Shown here: positions 35,159 through 46,082 of the stretch, in pieces
Layout: every line of letters starts with the position of its first letter
Numbering within the stretch: the stretch's first letter is position 1
Origin: Nemertoderma westbladi
Lineage: Eukaryota; Xenacoelomorpha; Nemertodermatida; Nemertodermatidae
Direction: 5' to 3'
Length of the DNA stretch: 48,536 nt
NCBI GenBank assembly: GCA_032718475.1
Contig: JAUCBJ010007327.1
Location: forward strand, 1-48,536
Notes under the pieces: model-generated
The model's input: the letters and a program-made list of their open reading frames with translations, nothing else
Told to the model about the DNA's origin: nothing
The model's database searches: none
Translations under genes and position numbers: made by a program

Positions 35159-35425
35159 ATTGGTGCTCTTGTAAACCCACTGTGCTAAGACTATAGGCAA
35201 ATACAACACCATGGTTTGCCATTCCATAGTGCGGTGTTGCAGTTGATTCAGATATGGGCCTATTACCCATGCCTACTCTGACGCACATGACCCACAATTA
35301 TTGGCTATGTAGCTCATCTGCTGCCGCCATATGCCCTTGCACCCTGCTGGCAGGTGCAGGTCGCAATGAGGTGCACTCAAATTGGAGATGAGAGCACTCT
35401 ACTCTTGACCAGACATCACTATTTG
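35159..35425. repeat. Dispersed repeat family B, short copy
   Basis: This matches 7231-7263 joined directly to 7690-7915. It is the compact form of the repeat, without the ~430-bp interior present in the other copy. Confidence 0.7.
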
Positions 35426-35929
35426 CTATAAATATTATATCATCATACATTACAATATAAACATTTTCAGCAACCAATATCAAAACTACTTAAACAATTA
35501 ATTATTTGCCAAGTGTACTAGAGATCATTTATAAAGATCGCAAAAAGAAAACAGAATTGACCCACTGTAGTGTTTCAAATAAATATAGTTTTACATATAT
35601 AAAATAAATAAACAGTTGGGCTGGAGCCTGGAGTGCTGTAAGACCATCCAAGTATCAATGATGTGATCAGTTTTTCAAAAAATGAAATTCCTTTACTTTA
35701 ATTCCTATTCCTTTCCATTGGTAAAATTGGGGTTCTCTTTAACTTACCTCCTTCTATATGGCATCATGTTAAATCGAAATAGATTTAACTTTACTAACTT
35801 TATCTAAAAGTATATCAGATGTATATTATCTTTTGTTGTATTACTTGTATTGTTGTAATGGGGCCAGTCCATCAGCATTCAATTCACTTGCAGCAGACAA
35901 TATACTAGTCCTAATACCAGTTTGGCTGG

Positions 35930-36910
35930 ACTCGGAGTGCACTGGAGATTACTAAACACTTAAAGGAAAACATTTTTTATATACATCTAAAAGGCATCCA
36001 AAAGTTCATCAATAGGGTGAGTAAAACTGGTACTGATACTTGGAAATTGGAAAGGCAGAGGTCATAAACCATTTGTTTGTTGGAGATGCATTCAAAGTAG
36101 TAGATGGCGCCATAGAAACTTCCAATGGGGAAATTACAGCTTGGCCTTGAGGCAACTTTTGAAAGACAAGTTAGATGTCAGTCACGTATTCCCTGGGCTA
36201 CCATTAAAATAATTCGAATAAAGTTAGAATGGGTGGCAGTGAATGCCAAATACTGCCAATAGTCCGAGACGTTTACAAAAAGAAACGACTCCTCTTCACA
36301 CAAAACTTGTTGAACAAATGGAATATTGTGGAAAACATATTCTTCACAGATGAGTGTTGTGCCAAACTGGACAACTGTCGAAAGAGGTTTTACTTAAAAA
36401 GGGATGATGCCTTTATGAGATTACATTCAAAGGCCAACTATCCTGTAAAGGTTCATATTTATGGTGGAATAAGTTGGAGAGGAAGGTCAAATCTAATTAT
36501 TTTAGACGGAAAGACCCGAATTGACAGTAATATTTATTGTCCAATACTTGAACAGGTAATTGTGCCATTTACTTTGGAAAGGTATTCTCATGGGTACACA
36601 TTACAAGCAGATTCCGCATTGTGTCACACCAGCCAACCATGAAGTTCAGTTCTCCGAGGGGGATAAGTTACAGTTTTGGCCACCAGATTCACCTGATCTA
36701 AACCCCATTGAGTTGGTTTGGCATGATTTGAAAGAATATCTACGAAACGTGGCACAACCTCATGGCAAGGATGAACTCAAACTATGCATCATTACTTTTT
36801 GGAACTCTAGGTTATCAGTCGATAAGTGTAGGAAATATACTAGTAATATTCGCAAAGTTATCCATCATGTGTTTGAAAACAATGGAGAGCCTACTTTGTA
36901 CTTGATTTAA
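35930..36910 (+). pseudogene. Tc1/mariner-type transposase relic
   Basis: The N-terminal helix-turn-helix region is decayed but visible (ALEITKHLKENIFYIHLKGI and KFINRVSKTGTDTW, about 35945-36070). From 36229 the DDE domain reads FFTDECCAKL (first Asp), VHIYGGISWRGRSNLIILDG, then LQADSALCHTS (second Asp). A +1 frameshift near 36,628 leads into FWPPDSPDLNPIELVWHDLK (catalytic Glu) and ends at 36910. The Asp-Glu spacing is close to DD34E, within the uncertainty of the frameshift. Terminal inverted repeats were not found. The product would be a cut-and-paste transposase; this copy is inactive. The next LINE begins about 30 bases downstream. Confidence 0.85.
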
Positions 36911-37119
36911 ATAATTGGGAAGGATACTGGTACCGGTACTACATGACTACTGAGATACTCCAGAGCATACCGGTAACAACTGCAGGACAGGCCCACTGCT
37001 GGCTACCTGCATGCATAGTTCATACTGTCAACCCACCTTACAGCCCTATGCTTTACAACAAAGTTGAAGACAACCTTTTTCGGAACCTCGATTTACTGTA
37101 TATCACTGACCTATTTACA

Positions 37120-37869
37120 ATGCCACCCAAAGGACAAACAGATGGACTGAACAAACTGTCGTTCATTGAGGAAAAATTTAGCATCCTAGAGAATGACCTC
37201 ACTGCGATTAAATCACGGCTTGATGGTGTCTTACAAGAAAATGTCACCTTGCATAAAGAGAATGCCTCCTTGCATGACACAATCAACGACCAGGCATTGT
37301 CGATCAACAACCTCAACCAGTACATTCAACGGAACAGTGTCCGCATCCATGGGATTCTGGAAGGCTCCATCATCCACAACAGAGAGAGCATCTTTCGTAT
37401 TTTGAGTTCACTCAAAATTAATACAAACAGCGTCGATGTTCTACATTGCTTGGGGAAACCTTCAGGACGTGGGAGCGCACCTCGAGAAAAACCTAGACCC
37501 AGAGTAGTTTGGTTCTTCGGCCACTCTTACCGGCACATATTATTCTCTAACTACAAGGACTTCCCGATGGAAGTATATGCAACTGACCATTTAACGGCAA
37601 GAAGGATGAAGCTGCTCCGCGAAGCTCAGTTTCTAAAGAAAACAGCTAGGCCTACAGGCGGGAGTGATCCGGATTCGGAAAGCTACCAGTACCAGACGCA
37701 GCACACACACAGATCAAGACCAACTACGACCGATTCCATCAACCATAATAACTCCTCCGTTGGTGTCAGCTCACCTCAACAGGGGTCTCCCAACAATAAG
37801 TTTAGTTGCTTAGTTACGGATGAAGATAATAGCGATATTGAACAAATTATTCCTAGGTGGGTTGTCTAG
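37120..37869 (+). CDS. LINE ORF1 protein (coiled coil plus RRM-like)
   Basis: The frame is open from 36943. The ATG at 37120 (MPPKGQTDGLNKLSF) is preferred because the typical ORF1 content starts there, giving 249 aa. A coiled coil (about residues 12-70) ends in the classic junction NNLNQYIQRNSVRIHGI. An RRM-like domain follows, with VVWFFGHSYRHILFSNYKDF and DHLTARRMKLLREAQFLKK, then a low-complexity S/T/N/Q tail. Such proteins coat element RNA. The frame is intact although the partner ORF2 is broken. Confidence 0.7.
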   Translation: MPPKGQTDGLNKLSFIEEKFSILENDLTAIKSRLDGVLQENVTLHKENASLHDTINDQALSINNLNQYIQRNSVRIHGILEGSIIHNRESIFRILSSLKINTNSVDVLHCLGKPSGRGSAPREKPRPRVVWFFGHSYRHILFSNYKDFPMEVYATDHLTARRMKLLREAQFLKKTARPTGGSDPDSESYQYQTQHTHRSRPTTTDSINHNNSSVGVSSPQQGSPNNKFSCLVTDEDNSDIEQIIPRWVV

Positions 37870-38079
37870 TACGATGCCCTGGCAGTGCTGGTGTTACTGG
37901 TAGTGCCTCAGCATCTAGAAATAAATATTCATATACTCTTACACAATATGTCATAATATTTACACAGTTACATATAGTTACACAATATTTTTTTTTTCAC
38001 TTTACAGAAAATCGCTAAAAGTGTACGTTTTATGTACAATAAAAGTGTACATTGTACGTTACATATGTTATTTCATGAA

Positions 38080-38230
38080 AGATATTTGTTACATACAGTA
38101 TAAGCGATTAAGTGAACGCTTGTTTTAAAGATATTTGTTACATACAGTATACCGGTAAGCGATTAAGTGAATGCTTGTTTTAAAGATATTTGTTACATAC
38201 AGTATAAGCGATTAAGTGTACGTTTAATGT
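38080..38230. repeat. 49-bp tandem repeat, ~3 copies
   Basis: AGATATTTGTTACATACAGT begins units at 38080, 38129 and 38184. The middle unit is 6 bases longer because of an inserted CCGGTA-type hexamer. It lies between ORF1 and ORF2 of the LINE. Confidence 0.85.
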
Positions 38231-38406
38231 GTATAAGTTTTATTGTTTCTGTTCTCTTTTTGAGACATAATTTACTAAGTTGAGTGTAAATGGAAACTAC
38301 TGTCTGTTTGAACGGTAAACCGGTTTCCTAAACATGTTCCTAATAACTGGTGGTGGTTGTTATTGGTACCTTTGGCAACTTAGTTTGAGGTGACACTCTA
38401 CTAGGA

Positions 38407-39698
38407 TTGTCTAACCTTACTCTATTCACACTTGCTACCTCTCTCTCCCCCTGTCCATTTATCCTCCCATTCCTATATAATTCACCCTCCCTATCTTGTC
38501 ACTTCTGCTACTCTCATATTTCACCTTCTGATCATTGGCTGAAATGTACAATCTGTACGAATAATTTTCATAGACAATGCGGCACTCATCAACCAGCTGG
38601 GGAGCCAGCTGGGGAGCCACCGGATCGTGTCCTACACACTTACTGCCTATTTTGTACAGTATGGCAGATATTTTATATTATATGGCAAATATTAAATATT
38701 CGTAGTTTAAATAAAAACCTATCATCCATAACCGATTTATTTTTGTCACTAAATACTGAATTTACCATCATAGACTCCTTAAATAATAGCGGAAAAAATC
38801 ACGTTTTAATAACTGGCAATTTTAGCATTGACCTTCTTAATTACTAATCAGTACATAGATATACTAAATTCGAATGGCTTCATTCAATTAATTAAGGAAC
38901 CTACTTGTATTACAGAATGGTCCAAATCTCTAATTGACCACATATTTACTAACATTACGTCCAAATTTACTAATTCCGGTACATTCAATTTTAAGGTAGA
39001 CAGCACAGACCACTATCCAACTTTTACAATTTTTGAAAACTTCTCGAACCACTTCACCCATATAAAGAATAAAAGTGTATTTAATTTTTCTTAATTTAAT
39101 GAGACTCTGTTTAAAAATGATATTGCACAACGAACCTGGTCCTACAACGATCTGTCAATACCAAAAGAAAAAAAATTTATAATTTTTATGAAGAACTAGC
39201 AAAAAAGTGTCATCATCATGTACCGACGAAAATAATTTCCCCAAAGAAAGTACCCAAGAAACCTTGGATGACTGAAAATTTAATAAATTGTACTCTAAAA
39301 AAGAATAAATGATTTCGGAAATACAGAAAACATTCAACAGAGGAAAACTCAAGGTTATTTACTACCTACAGAAATAATTGTAATTGTAAAACAAATTATC
39401 TACTCATCTAAGTTATCTAATAAACATGTCAATATCACAAGGCGTTTTTCCAGACAGTCTAAAACTAGCTAAATTAATCCCACTACATAAAGGTGACGAC
39501 CCCACTGAAGCAACTAACTATAGGCCAATCTCCCTTTTGCCAGTGCTCTCCAAAATTTTTGAAAAAATTATAAATACGCAACTCCAGTCTTACCTTTCCA
39601 AATACAAATTAATAACAAAATCCCAGTTCGGCTTTAGATGTAAAACTTTGACCTCAGACGCATTAACTTGGATATTGACTGACTTGGACTTGGACTAA
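38407..39698 (+). pseudogene. LINE ORF2 relic: PHD finger, endonuclease, partial RT
   Basis: Frame 1 (38407-38847) holds a C4HC3 PHD-like finger (CHFC ... KCTICTNNFHRQC ... YCLFC) followed by LNIRSLNKNLSSI, the start of an AP-endonuclease-like domain, and ITGNFSIDLL, a mutated GDFNIDLL box. The middle of the endonuclease is deleted. A second frame (38828-39094) holds FIQLIKEPTCITEWSKSLID and STDHYPTF, the end of the endonuclease. A third frame (39426-39698) holds GVFPDSLKLAKLIPLHKGDD, NYRPISLLPVLSKIFEKI and SQFGFR, the first RT motifs. The catalytic box is missing. Frames and order show a dead CR1/L2-type ORF2. Confidence 0.75.
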
Positions 39699-40043
39699 CT
39701 GTCCTCGGAATAACTGAGTTTCCAGTCGCCCTAAGGAGTTAAAGAATCCCTAGACATACCCAGCTGCCGACCTCTTCCATATCGCAGGATCTCGGGTATC
39801 TCTAACCACGCCCAGCTGATATAGATCTTCCCAGGAAACTTCCGAAAAGTTGAAAGGTATTCCGGGACTGGGAAAGTTCCATTGAGTTTCCACAATGGGC
39901 TCTAATTCTCCGCGCGAGTACCTGGTGTAACTCTCCCTTGTTGATCTCTTATTCTGTGTCCAATCTGCCAAGTGTTCTTCTACGGCTGGAAGAACTTGAG
40001 TGAGCATTGCTCCAGGAAGAGAGAAGAGTGGGTTGGAGTAGAC
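39698..40043 (-). pseudogene. Broken second copy of the gag-like ORF
   Basis: The minus-strand translation VYSNPLFSLPGAMLTQVLPA through DPAIWKRSAAGYV, a TAG at 39748-39750, then GFFNSLGRLETQLFRG aligns without gaps to the central block (about residues 115-230) of the ORF at 1266-3050, at roughly two-thirds identity. The TAG replaces the Gln of AAGYVQGFF. The fragment abuts the truncated LINE RT. Together the two copies define a repetitive family. Confidence 0.8.
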
Positions 40044-40305
40044 TTATCTACATCTTATCTTATCCATATCTACAAAGGCTTAGTAGAAATCGATGAGGTT
40101 GCCAACTTGTTGGTTTAGTTTGTAATCTATTACCGCCTCGGCTGAATAACTCTTCCCAATGCATTCTAGGGGAATATCCAAGTTAACTGTAAATTTTTCA
40201 ATAATACAACATGATTTTTTTAATGTAAGGAGTTATAAACGAACATAATAGATCTCTCAGTGCATATCAGTCTGCATCCACAATGCCAACAAGTGTGCTT
40301 TGAAA

Positions 40306-40328
40306 GGGGGGGGGGGGGGGGGGGGGGG
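40306..40328 (+). repeat. Poly(G) tract, 23 G
   Basis: An uninterrupted G run preceded by GCTTTGAAA and followed by TGGCACATCCC. Confidence 0.9.
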
Positions 40329-42639
40329 TGGCACATCCCAATTATTAGCTGGCTGACGACAGACCTCTGATTATTTTGATCATCAGTGCCGGTTCTATCA
40401 CAAGCACCCAATACAGTGCTTGTAAACAGGTTTCAAGCATAAGCTCTAAGGATGGAGTGCTTTAGCATATGGATGACTTCTAGTTGAAAGGATTCTGCCC
40501 TTGAAGATGTGGATAATTGTGAGTTGAGTAGTTAATAGTGAATTGTGGAGGTGCAATTTTGTTGACAAGTCAACATAGCATTTTATTAATGACACTTCAT
40601 TGCAGTATACAATATGCAAGTGATTGCATGGTGGTGGTACAATATTTTTGGTTGTGCAAATAGCATCTCTCAATGTGAAGCTGCAATGCAGGTGGCCTAT
40701 AATAATAATAATAATATCGATAATTTATATAGCGCTTTTATACTCTCAGTGTACTCAAAGCGCTTTTATTATTATTCCTCCAGCAAAGCCATGTTCCTAT
40801 ATACCGCTGGGTTGGCATAGGCACCAATGTCTAAAATGCCTTGCCTAGGGACAGAACTGTGCGAAATTTCCACAGCCTTTAGGGTCGGATTCGAAACTGT
40901 GCCACCAAACACTATTGCGAAAGCAGATCAAGCAATATATCCACTCAGACACTGTGATGTTATAGATAGACCAAATTTGAGATTCTAACTTGTCTAACCA
41001 AAACGATGAAGATGCTGGAAAACTCAATTTAATAAATGTAGTATGTGATTATGTGTGAGATGGATGAGTTTAACACCACAGGACATTTAACATTGATTAC
41101 AAGTTATATGTTTAGATTGACAATGAACAGGGTATATAGTATAGTGTATGTGCCTTGATACTGTAGCAATTCCTGATTCTTCATTATTGCCTCAGACCAG
41201 AAACGAGGAAAAAGCTAGACCTTCAATATAATGGTCTGTATAGTCTGTACTGTATGTAATTGCTAAATTGTAGATACAGTTAAATACATTTTATTTTTAT
41301 AGGGCTATTATAGTATTATATTATATAAAATAAAAATAAATTTCTACTTTGATTTCTATTTTGTTGTATAAGTAATTCATTACTTTTTAAGCATGGGGGT
41401 AACTATTATGAATTATAATTATTTCTTGCAATAGTTTGTCATCAGTGGGGTTTAATTCGATCTATGGATATTGAATTCAGCAACTCTTAACATACAGAAC
41501 TCTGACTTACATTTAACATTTTTGACACTTGGGTCCAGCTGAATCCTGATTCTCCAAAGCAAAGATGATTTCGGTATATTGTACTTTGTTCTGTCGGAGG
41601 CGTTGTTTGGAATTATGAACTAGAAGTTCTCCATTAATAAATCTGGTAAAACATTGGCTTGCATCAGCAAAGCTGATGTTAATGCTTAACTGATCTGTAA
41701 TCAACTTATTTAAGGCAGTTAGCATTATCAGGGGATTGCATTGTCTGCATTAACCATATTCAAACATCTTAAATAATTGTGCGGAGTAACAAGTCCTTTG
41801 CATCTGGCGCTGATGGTATTAAGGTAACATCGAGACTTGGGTGGTTGCCATGAAATTTTAGCCAAAGTTTATAGTATGTATCATGTTCTGTAGGTTTGTG
41901 ACAGTGCTGGATCCGGTATCACCAAGACTTTGAGGGGACAATATATTCGCAAATATGTGCAAATAATTTCGAACTGAGTTACCTCAAAACGATTGCTTTG
42001 GGAACTGTGAAGCTGGACTGGGCTATGGTTCTGGTTCCCAGGATTGCTCCATCTGGGACACAGCCATCACTTGCTCCCAAAGTTCCTTGTCCGTGTCGAG
42101 AACAAACAAGAAAAGTTAACAAACTGGATGAGATGGAGAAGTTTCAGGAAAAATTCCTCTTTACTTCGGGAAAAGTTCCAGATATGGGTTCCACGATCTG
42201 TCCACAGAATGCTGTTCTGGTGGTTATCTGTATCATAAGAGTGAGAAACGAGCTCTCATGTATGAATTGAACTTGGAAGAGTATATGCCTCATTTATCTG
42301 GGGCAATATCTATTTCACCAGATTTGACAGTGAAATTGGAGAAAAAAACCGCTCCCTAAGTGGTTTGAAACTGCCACTAATAAACAATGCAAACTAACAG
42401 ACTCAACTTTCACTGGAAACCTTTGCTTCACATTGAGCAACATTGAGCATTAATCTATTTTATGAACTGTTAGATAATCAACATTTTGATAAATATGATA
42501 GGCCCCAATATTCTTCTGGTGAAATTCGTTTTGCTCTCAAGTTGCGCTATACTTCCGTGCACTACTACTACTAGGATCGGCATGCTGCATTGCAGCTGCA
42601 TTTTTAAGTATGCTGTGCCGGCTTGTCGGCAAAATTGCG
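40329..42639. other. Mostly unassigned DNA
   Basis: ATATAGCGCTTTTATACTCT and CAAAGCGCTTTTATT (about 40728-40768) form a short AGCGCTTT repeat preceded by AAT repeats, a pattern seen in dispersed animal repeats. The minus-strand ORF at 41513-41725 (FADASQCFTRFINGELLVHN) looks protein-like but is unidentified. The ORFs at 41998-42270 are unrecognised. Confidence 0.35.
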
Positions 42640-43291
42640 CCGCTACAACTCCCTATCACCCATGACATTTGCTAGATCATCCGCATCTTCAAGGCCAGTG
42701 TCCATTAAGATGCGTCTCAAGAAAGTCATCGGCTGTCCACCATGCTTATTCACGTCATGAGGCTGCCAAAGCACAATATTAATGTACTGGCTGGTCCTCA
42801 CAGCGAAAGCAATGTCCTGCAAAGCAGAGGCAAATTTGTTCTAGTGTGAAGCTTGGGGGAACCAACGAGAAACCTCCAATGTTATATAGTGTCTGGTTGG
42901 AGATGTGTGCATTGTACTTGACACAATGAACCCGGCGTAGCATTCTTGTGAATGTGCCATCCAGAGATTTGGTGTCCTCAGCAGTTAGAGCCCAGCAAGG
43001 ACTCCCATAGAGGAGTACTGGAACTACTGCTGCTCTAAATAATAATTGGACCTAAGTTTCTGATTAATTCTCTGTGACTTCCAAATCCTGGAAAGTCTTT
43101 CCCTTACGTATTCGAAAGGTCTCAACTGACTTATGGATCCTTGATCCCAGGTAACAGAAGACATCCACATGCTCAATCATACCATTCTTTAAGCTTATGA
43201 TCATCTCGACATAGACTTGCTGAGGACTTTCAAGGTTAACTGTCAAAATTTTGGTCTTTTTAAAGTTAAAAAAAAGACCAACACTAGACAT
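42640..43291 (-). pseudogene. LINE RT C-terminal relic
   Basis: Minus-strand pieces in order: VGLFFNFKKTKILTVN and FCYLGSRIHKS (43064-43291), matching the GL.IN..KT and YLGS motifs after the RT catalytic box; VLLYGSPCWALT and LDGTFTRMLRR (about 42930-43020); FAGHCFRCEDQPV (about 42786-42825); and GGQPMTFLRRIL ... LANVMGDREL (42640-42735). This is the thumb/connection region of a non-LTR ORF2, in at least two frames. The catalytic core is absent. The style matches the relics at 6.6 and 9.3 kb. Confidence 0.75.
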
Positions 43292-43589
43292 AGCCTGTTC
43301 TAATGTGCTGAGGAGCCGTTGGGTTCCCTCTAGTGTTTCTGAGAGTCTCTTGAGTCTCTAGTGTTTCTTAATATAGGCGGGGTATAGCTATTAATAACCA
43401 GTAGGGAGGGCCTAGCTATATTATTACAACATGGCTCCAAACGCCACCATAAATATAAGCTAACTTATTTATAACATAATTTATGTCATTTTTACATTTA
43501 TTTATACAGCAACTAATATAATTTGTGCAGTTTCTATCACTTAATGTATATGTACAATCATTTCGTAATGTTACAATTTTGGAATAAAA

Positions 43590-43735
43590 CTACATACATA
43601 CTTGTTACAAAGTACTTTACAGTGTTCTGATCTTCGTGGCTTTATTTTCACTCACTCACTAACGTTCGTTCGTGTAACAAAGCCACTCGGATCATCACAC
43701 TGTAAAGTGCTAATTTAAACACAAGTATGTAAATA
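43590..43735. repeat. Inverted repeat (~60-bp arms), short loop
   Basis: ACATACTTGT ... CTTTACAGTGT ... GTGGCTTT on the left (43594-43645) pairs with the complement on the right (43675-43730) with scattered mismatches. The loop (about 43646-43674) contains CACTCACTCACT and CGTTCGTTCG. Confidence 0.65.
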
Positions 43736-43762
43736 GTTATTATTTTAAAAGTATTCAACCTT

Positions 43763-43953
43763 TATATGGCACGTAACACTTTAAGACGAAAAAAGTGGTC
43801 AAAACATAAAGTTTTCAAAAGCATGACATATTTATACATATTTCGAAAGTTCAGAATTTTCTCTTTTTTTAGTGCTAATCAGAGATAAAGCTAATTTACC
43901 TTGATTAATTAATCTTTGACATTTAATTCCTTAAAGTATTACGTGCCATATAC
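43763..43953. repeat. Short MITE-like inverted repeat
   Basis: TATATGGCACGTAACACTTT (plus AA) at the left end is the reverse complement of the right end with one mismatch, about 190 bp end to end. It lies just after the previous inverted repeat. No coding content is present. Confidence 0.65.
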
Positions 43954-44300
43954 TGTAAATAATAAATATGTCACCGCTACATTCCCATAGCCTATATTAA
44001 ACCTACGTACAGACAGACTCAAGAAAATTACTTGCCGAATAAAATCTTAGACGTAACGCCGAAGCCAATTATATAAACAAATAATAATTCCAGTCTCCAC
44101 TTCATCTTTAGAAATGTATATATATAAGTTCTTGGAATTTTGATTATAATATAAAAATTCACAATATATGGCTCAATCATATTAATTTTAGAAATTGTTT
44201 GGCAACCACGAAAGTGCTAACTAAACAATACATTAATTCGGTAAGGTGAACAACGAACATTTATGATTGCATGAGTTACAGGCACGGCGGACTCCAACTA

Positions 44301-45575
44301 TTACAGCTCCAACTTGTCACCATTTTCATTAGTCATTAGTTCCAGATCCAGTAGGTCCTCCATTTTGTCGTCACTTAGATCGGATTCATCCTCAGATTGA
44401 GGTGCTGTAATCTGAGACGTTACGGAACCTGGTAGAGGTTCGATAAACGTAACAGGCCCCATACCAGTAACCAATCCCGTAACATCATCTTTACAACCTA
44501 TGGGTATGGAACAATATAATTTATTATGATATAAGGTTATAGTTTGTTAGATACATCCTCAGCTGAGTATACATACACATCATATATATAAATATTTGGG
44601 TTCCCAAATATAGTTATATAATATATATACTAGCCTATTTGACTAGGATGAAATTTAATTTTTAATAATAATAATACAATACTCACGTCTAGCATGAGTG
44701 TAGCTGTGGTGAGCTTCGCAAATACATTTGCTCAACGCCGCCTCAGTGAAACCTTCAACTTTATAATTAACTTTTCCAAGTAGAAGTCCAACTCCTAACT
44801 CTTTTAGAGAAATCTTATTGTTTTGAGAATTTATATCCTTCGATCTAGCGGAAGTCTGTCCTGTGTACAAGCATTTCTTTGCAAATGATCTTGTATATAA
44901 GGTCTGAATTTGCCGAGAAACACAATGCTTTAAATCAGACCCTCCAACTTTCTTAAGTACTCGAACCGTTTTGGGATCATCTATTAAGGATTTCAGTTCC
45001 TCCTTGTTGTCCGCCTTGTTGAATAGCTCAAACTCGACACTACTGTCACCAGTTCCACATGGTGTCCCATTACCAGTCAGCATATCAAGCCGTTTCGCAA
45101 TAGAATCAACGTCCTCTTTAATATTATTAAACTTTGAGGCTTCAGCTTCCTTTAATAACGATTCAGTCTGTTTTGACTTCAGTCTCCTTTTGAGAATATT
45201 CAAGGATGATTCAAAAGGAAATGCACTCCAATTTTCTAATGCCCCATAGCGTACAACATAATCAGCCAAATGTGTCAATATGTGAATATTTAGGGTGTAT
45301 ACATTGGGTGTGTACAGGTTTGAAAGAGCCATATGAAATCTTTTAATCAAAGCTTTGGCATAGTTAATATAGTTTAAATCACTGGCAGAGACCAGATCTT
45401 CAGAAACTAAAATACGAATAGCAACATGGAGTTCCATCAGAATATCATAATATGCTTTTGGAAGATACAATTTCATTAGAGGGCTTGCATATAAAAGAAA
45501 ATTGCGAAATTCGGTAGCTTTAAAGTGTTTCAGCTCATCAAAACCACGAAGTTTACTATTAAAGACCAAAGGCAT
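44301..45575 (-). CDS. EnSpm/CACTA-type transposase C-terminal region
   Basis: Exon 1 (44687-45575) encodes LRGFDELKHFKATEFRNFLL, LHVAIRILVSEDL, NVYTLNIHILTHLADYVVRY and NWSAFPFESSLNILKR. This series matches the conserved C-terminal block of animal TNP2-like EnSpm/CACTA transposase-domain proteins. Upstream of the first ATG the frame stays open to about 45,620 (LFKSFGAH), so the ATG is probably internal and the catalytic N-terminal part is missing. A good donor (GTGAGT at 44686) and acceptor (CCCATAG ending 44498) join in phase to exon 2 (44301-44497). That exon encodes an acidic tail ending DDKMEDLLDLELMTNENGDK plus LEL and TAA. The intact frame over 889 nt plus clean splicing is notable for a fragment. 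It may be a truncated transposon or a co-opted gene. Confidence 0.65.
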
Positions 45576-45901
45576 ATGTGCTCCAAATGATTTAAAAAGA
45601 ACATTTAAATGGCATTTGGCTCTTTACTTTATGTTTGAAGGCTTCAGTGTTTGTCTGTTTGGTGTTTCCTTTATTTCCCGTGAGCCCGTCAGGGTCAGCC
45701 CGTGATCGGGTGGTAGTTAGACAAGCGGGTCATTACCGAACACTTTGAAATGGCAGAATGGCTGCGGGGCGGGAAATTCGAATATTTGCCGGTTAAGTAT
45801 AGCAGTGTGCTGTATTACTGTATTATGCCTAGGACTATCTGCTATCTAGCTATCTGCTTGATATCTCTGTATCTGGATACAGGGATATGTCCAGATGTCG
45901 T

Positions 45902-46082
45902 AAATATTACTGTCAGACTGTAGGCCTACCGATGTTATTGATACAAGTGATATATGGAGTATGGACGATTATTATTGCACATTGTGTAATAGAAATATTA
46001 CTGTCAGACTGTAGGCCTACCGATGTTATTGATACAGTGATATATGGAGTATGGAGGATTATTATTGCACATTGTGTAATAT
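45902..46082 (+). repeat. 91-bp tandem duplication over the gene start
   Basis: AAATATTACTGTCAGACTGT begins at 45902 and again at 45993. Each copy ends with ATGGAnGATTATTATTGCAC plus ATTGTGTAAT, so the start codon and the first residues (MxDYYCTLCN) are duplicated. Only the second copy continues into the finger ORF. Confidence 0.9.

Larger units (their letters stand above)
36940..39698 (+). mobile_element. CR1/L2-like LINE, internally deleted and 3'-truncated
   Basis: ORF1 (37120-37869) is followed after a ~540-bp spacer by an ORF2 relic with PHD-like finger, endonuclease pieces and the first half of RT. The element stops within RT at about 39,698, exactly where the minus-strand gag-like fragment begins, so one element interrupts or deletes the other. 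Confidence 0.7.

Noticed and set aside
41513-41725. 70-aa minus-strand ORF containing FINGELLVHNSKQRLRQNKVQ
   Set aside because: It looks protein-like but could not be assigned to any family and has no supporting neighbours; mentioned only within the unassigned stretch.
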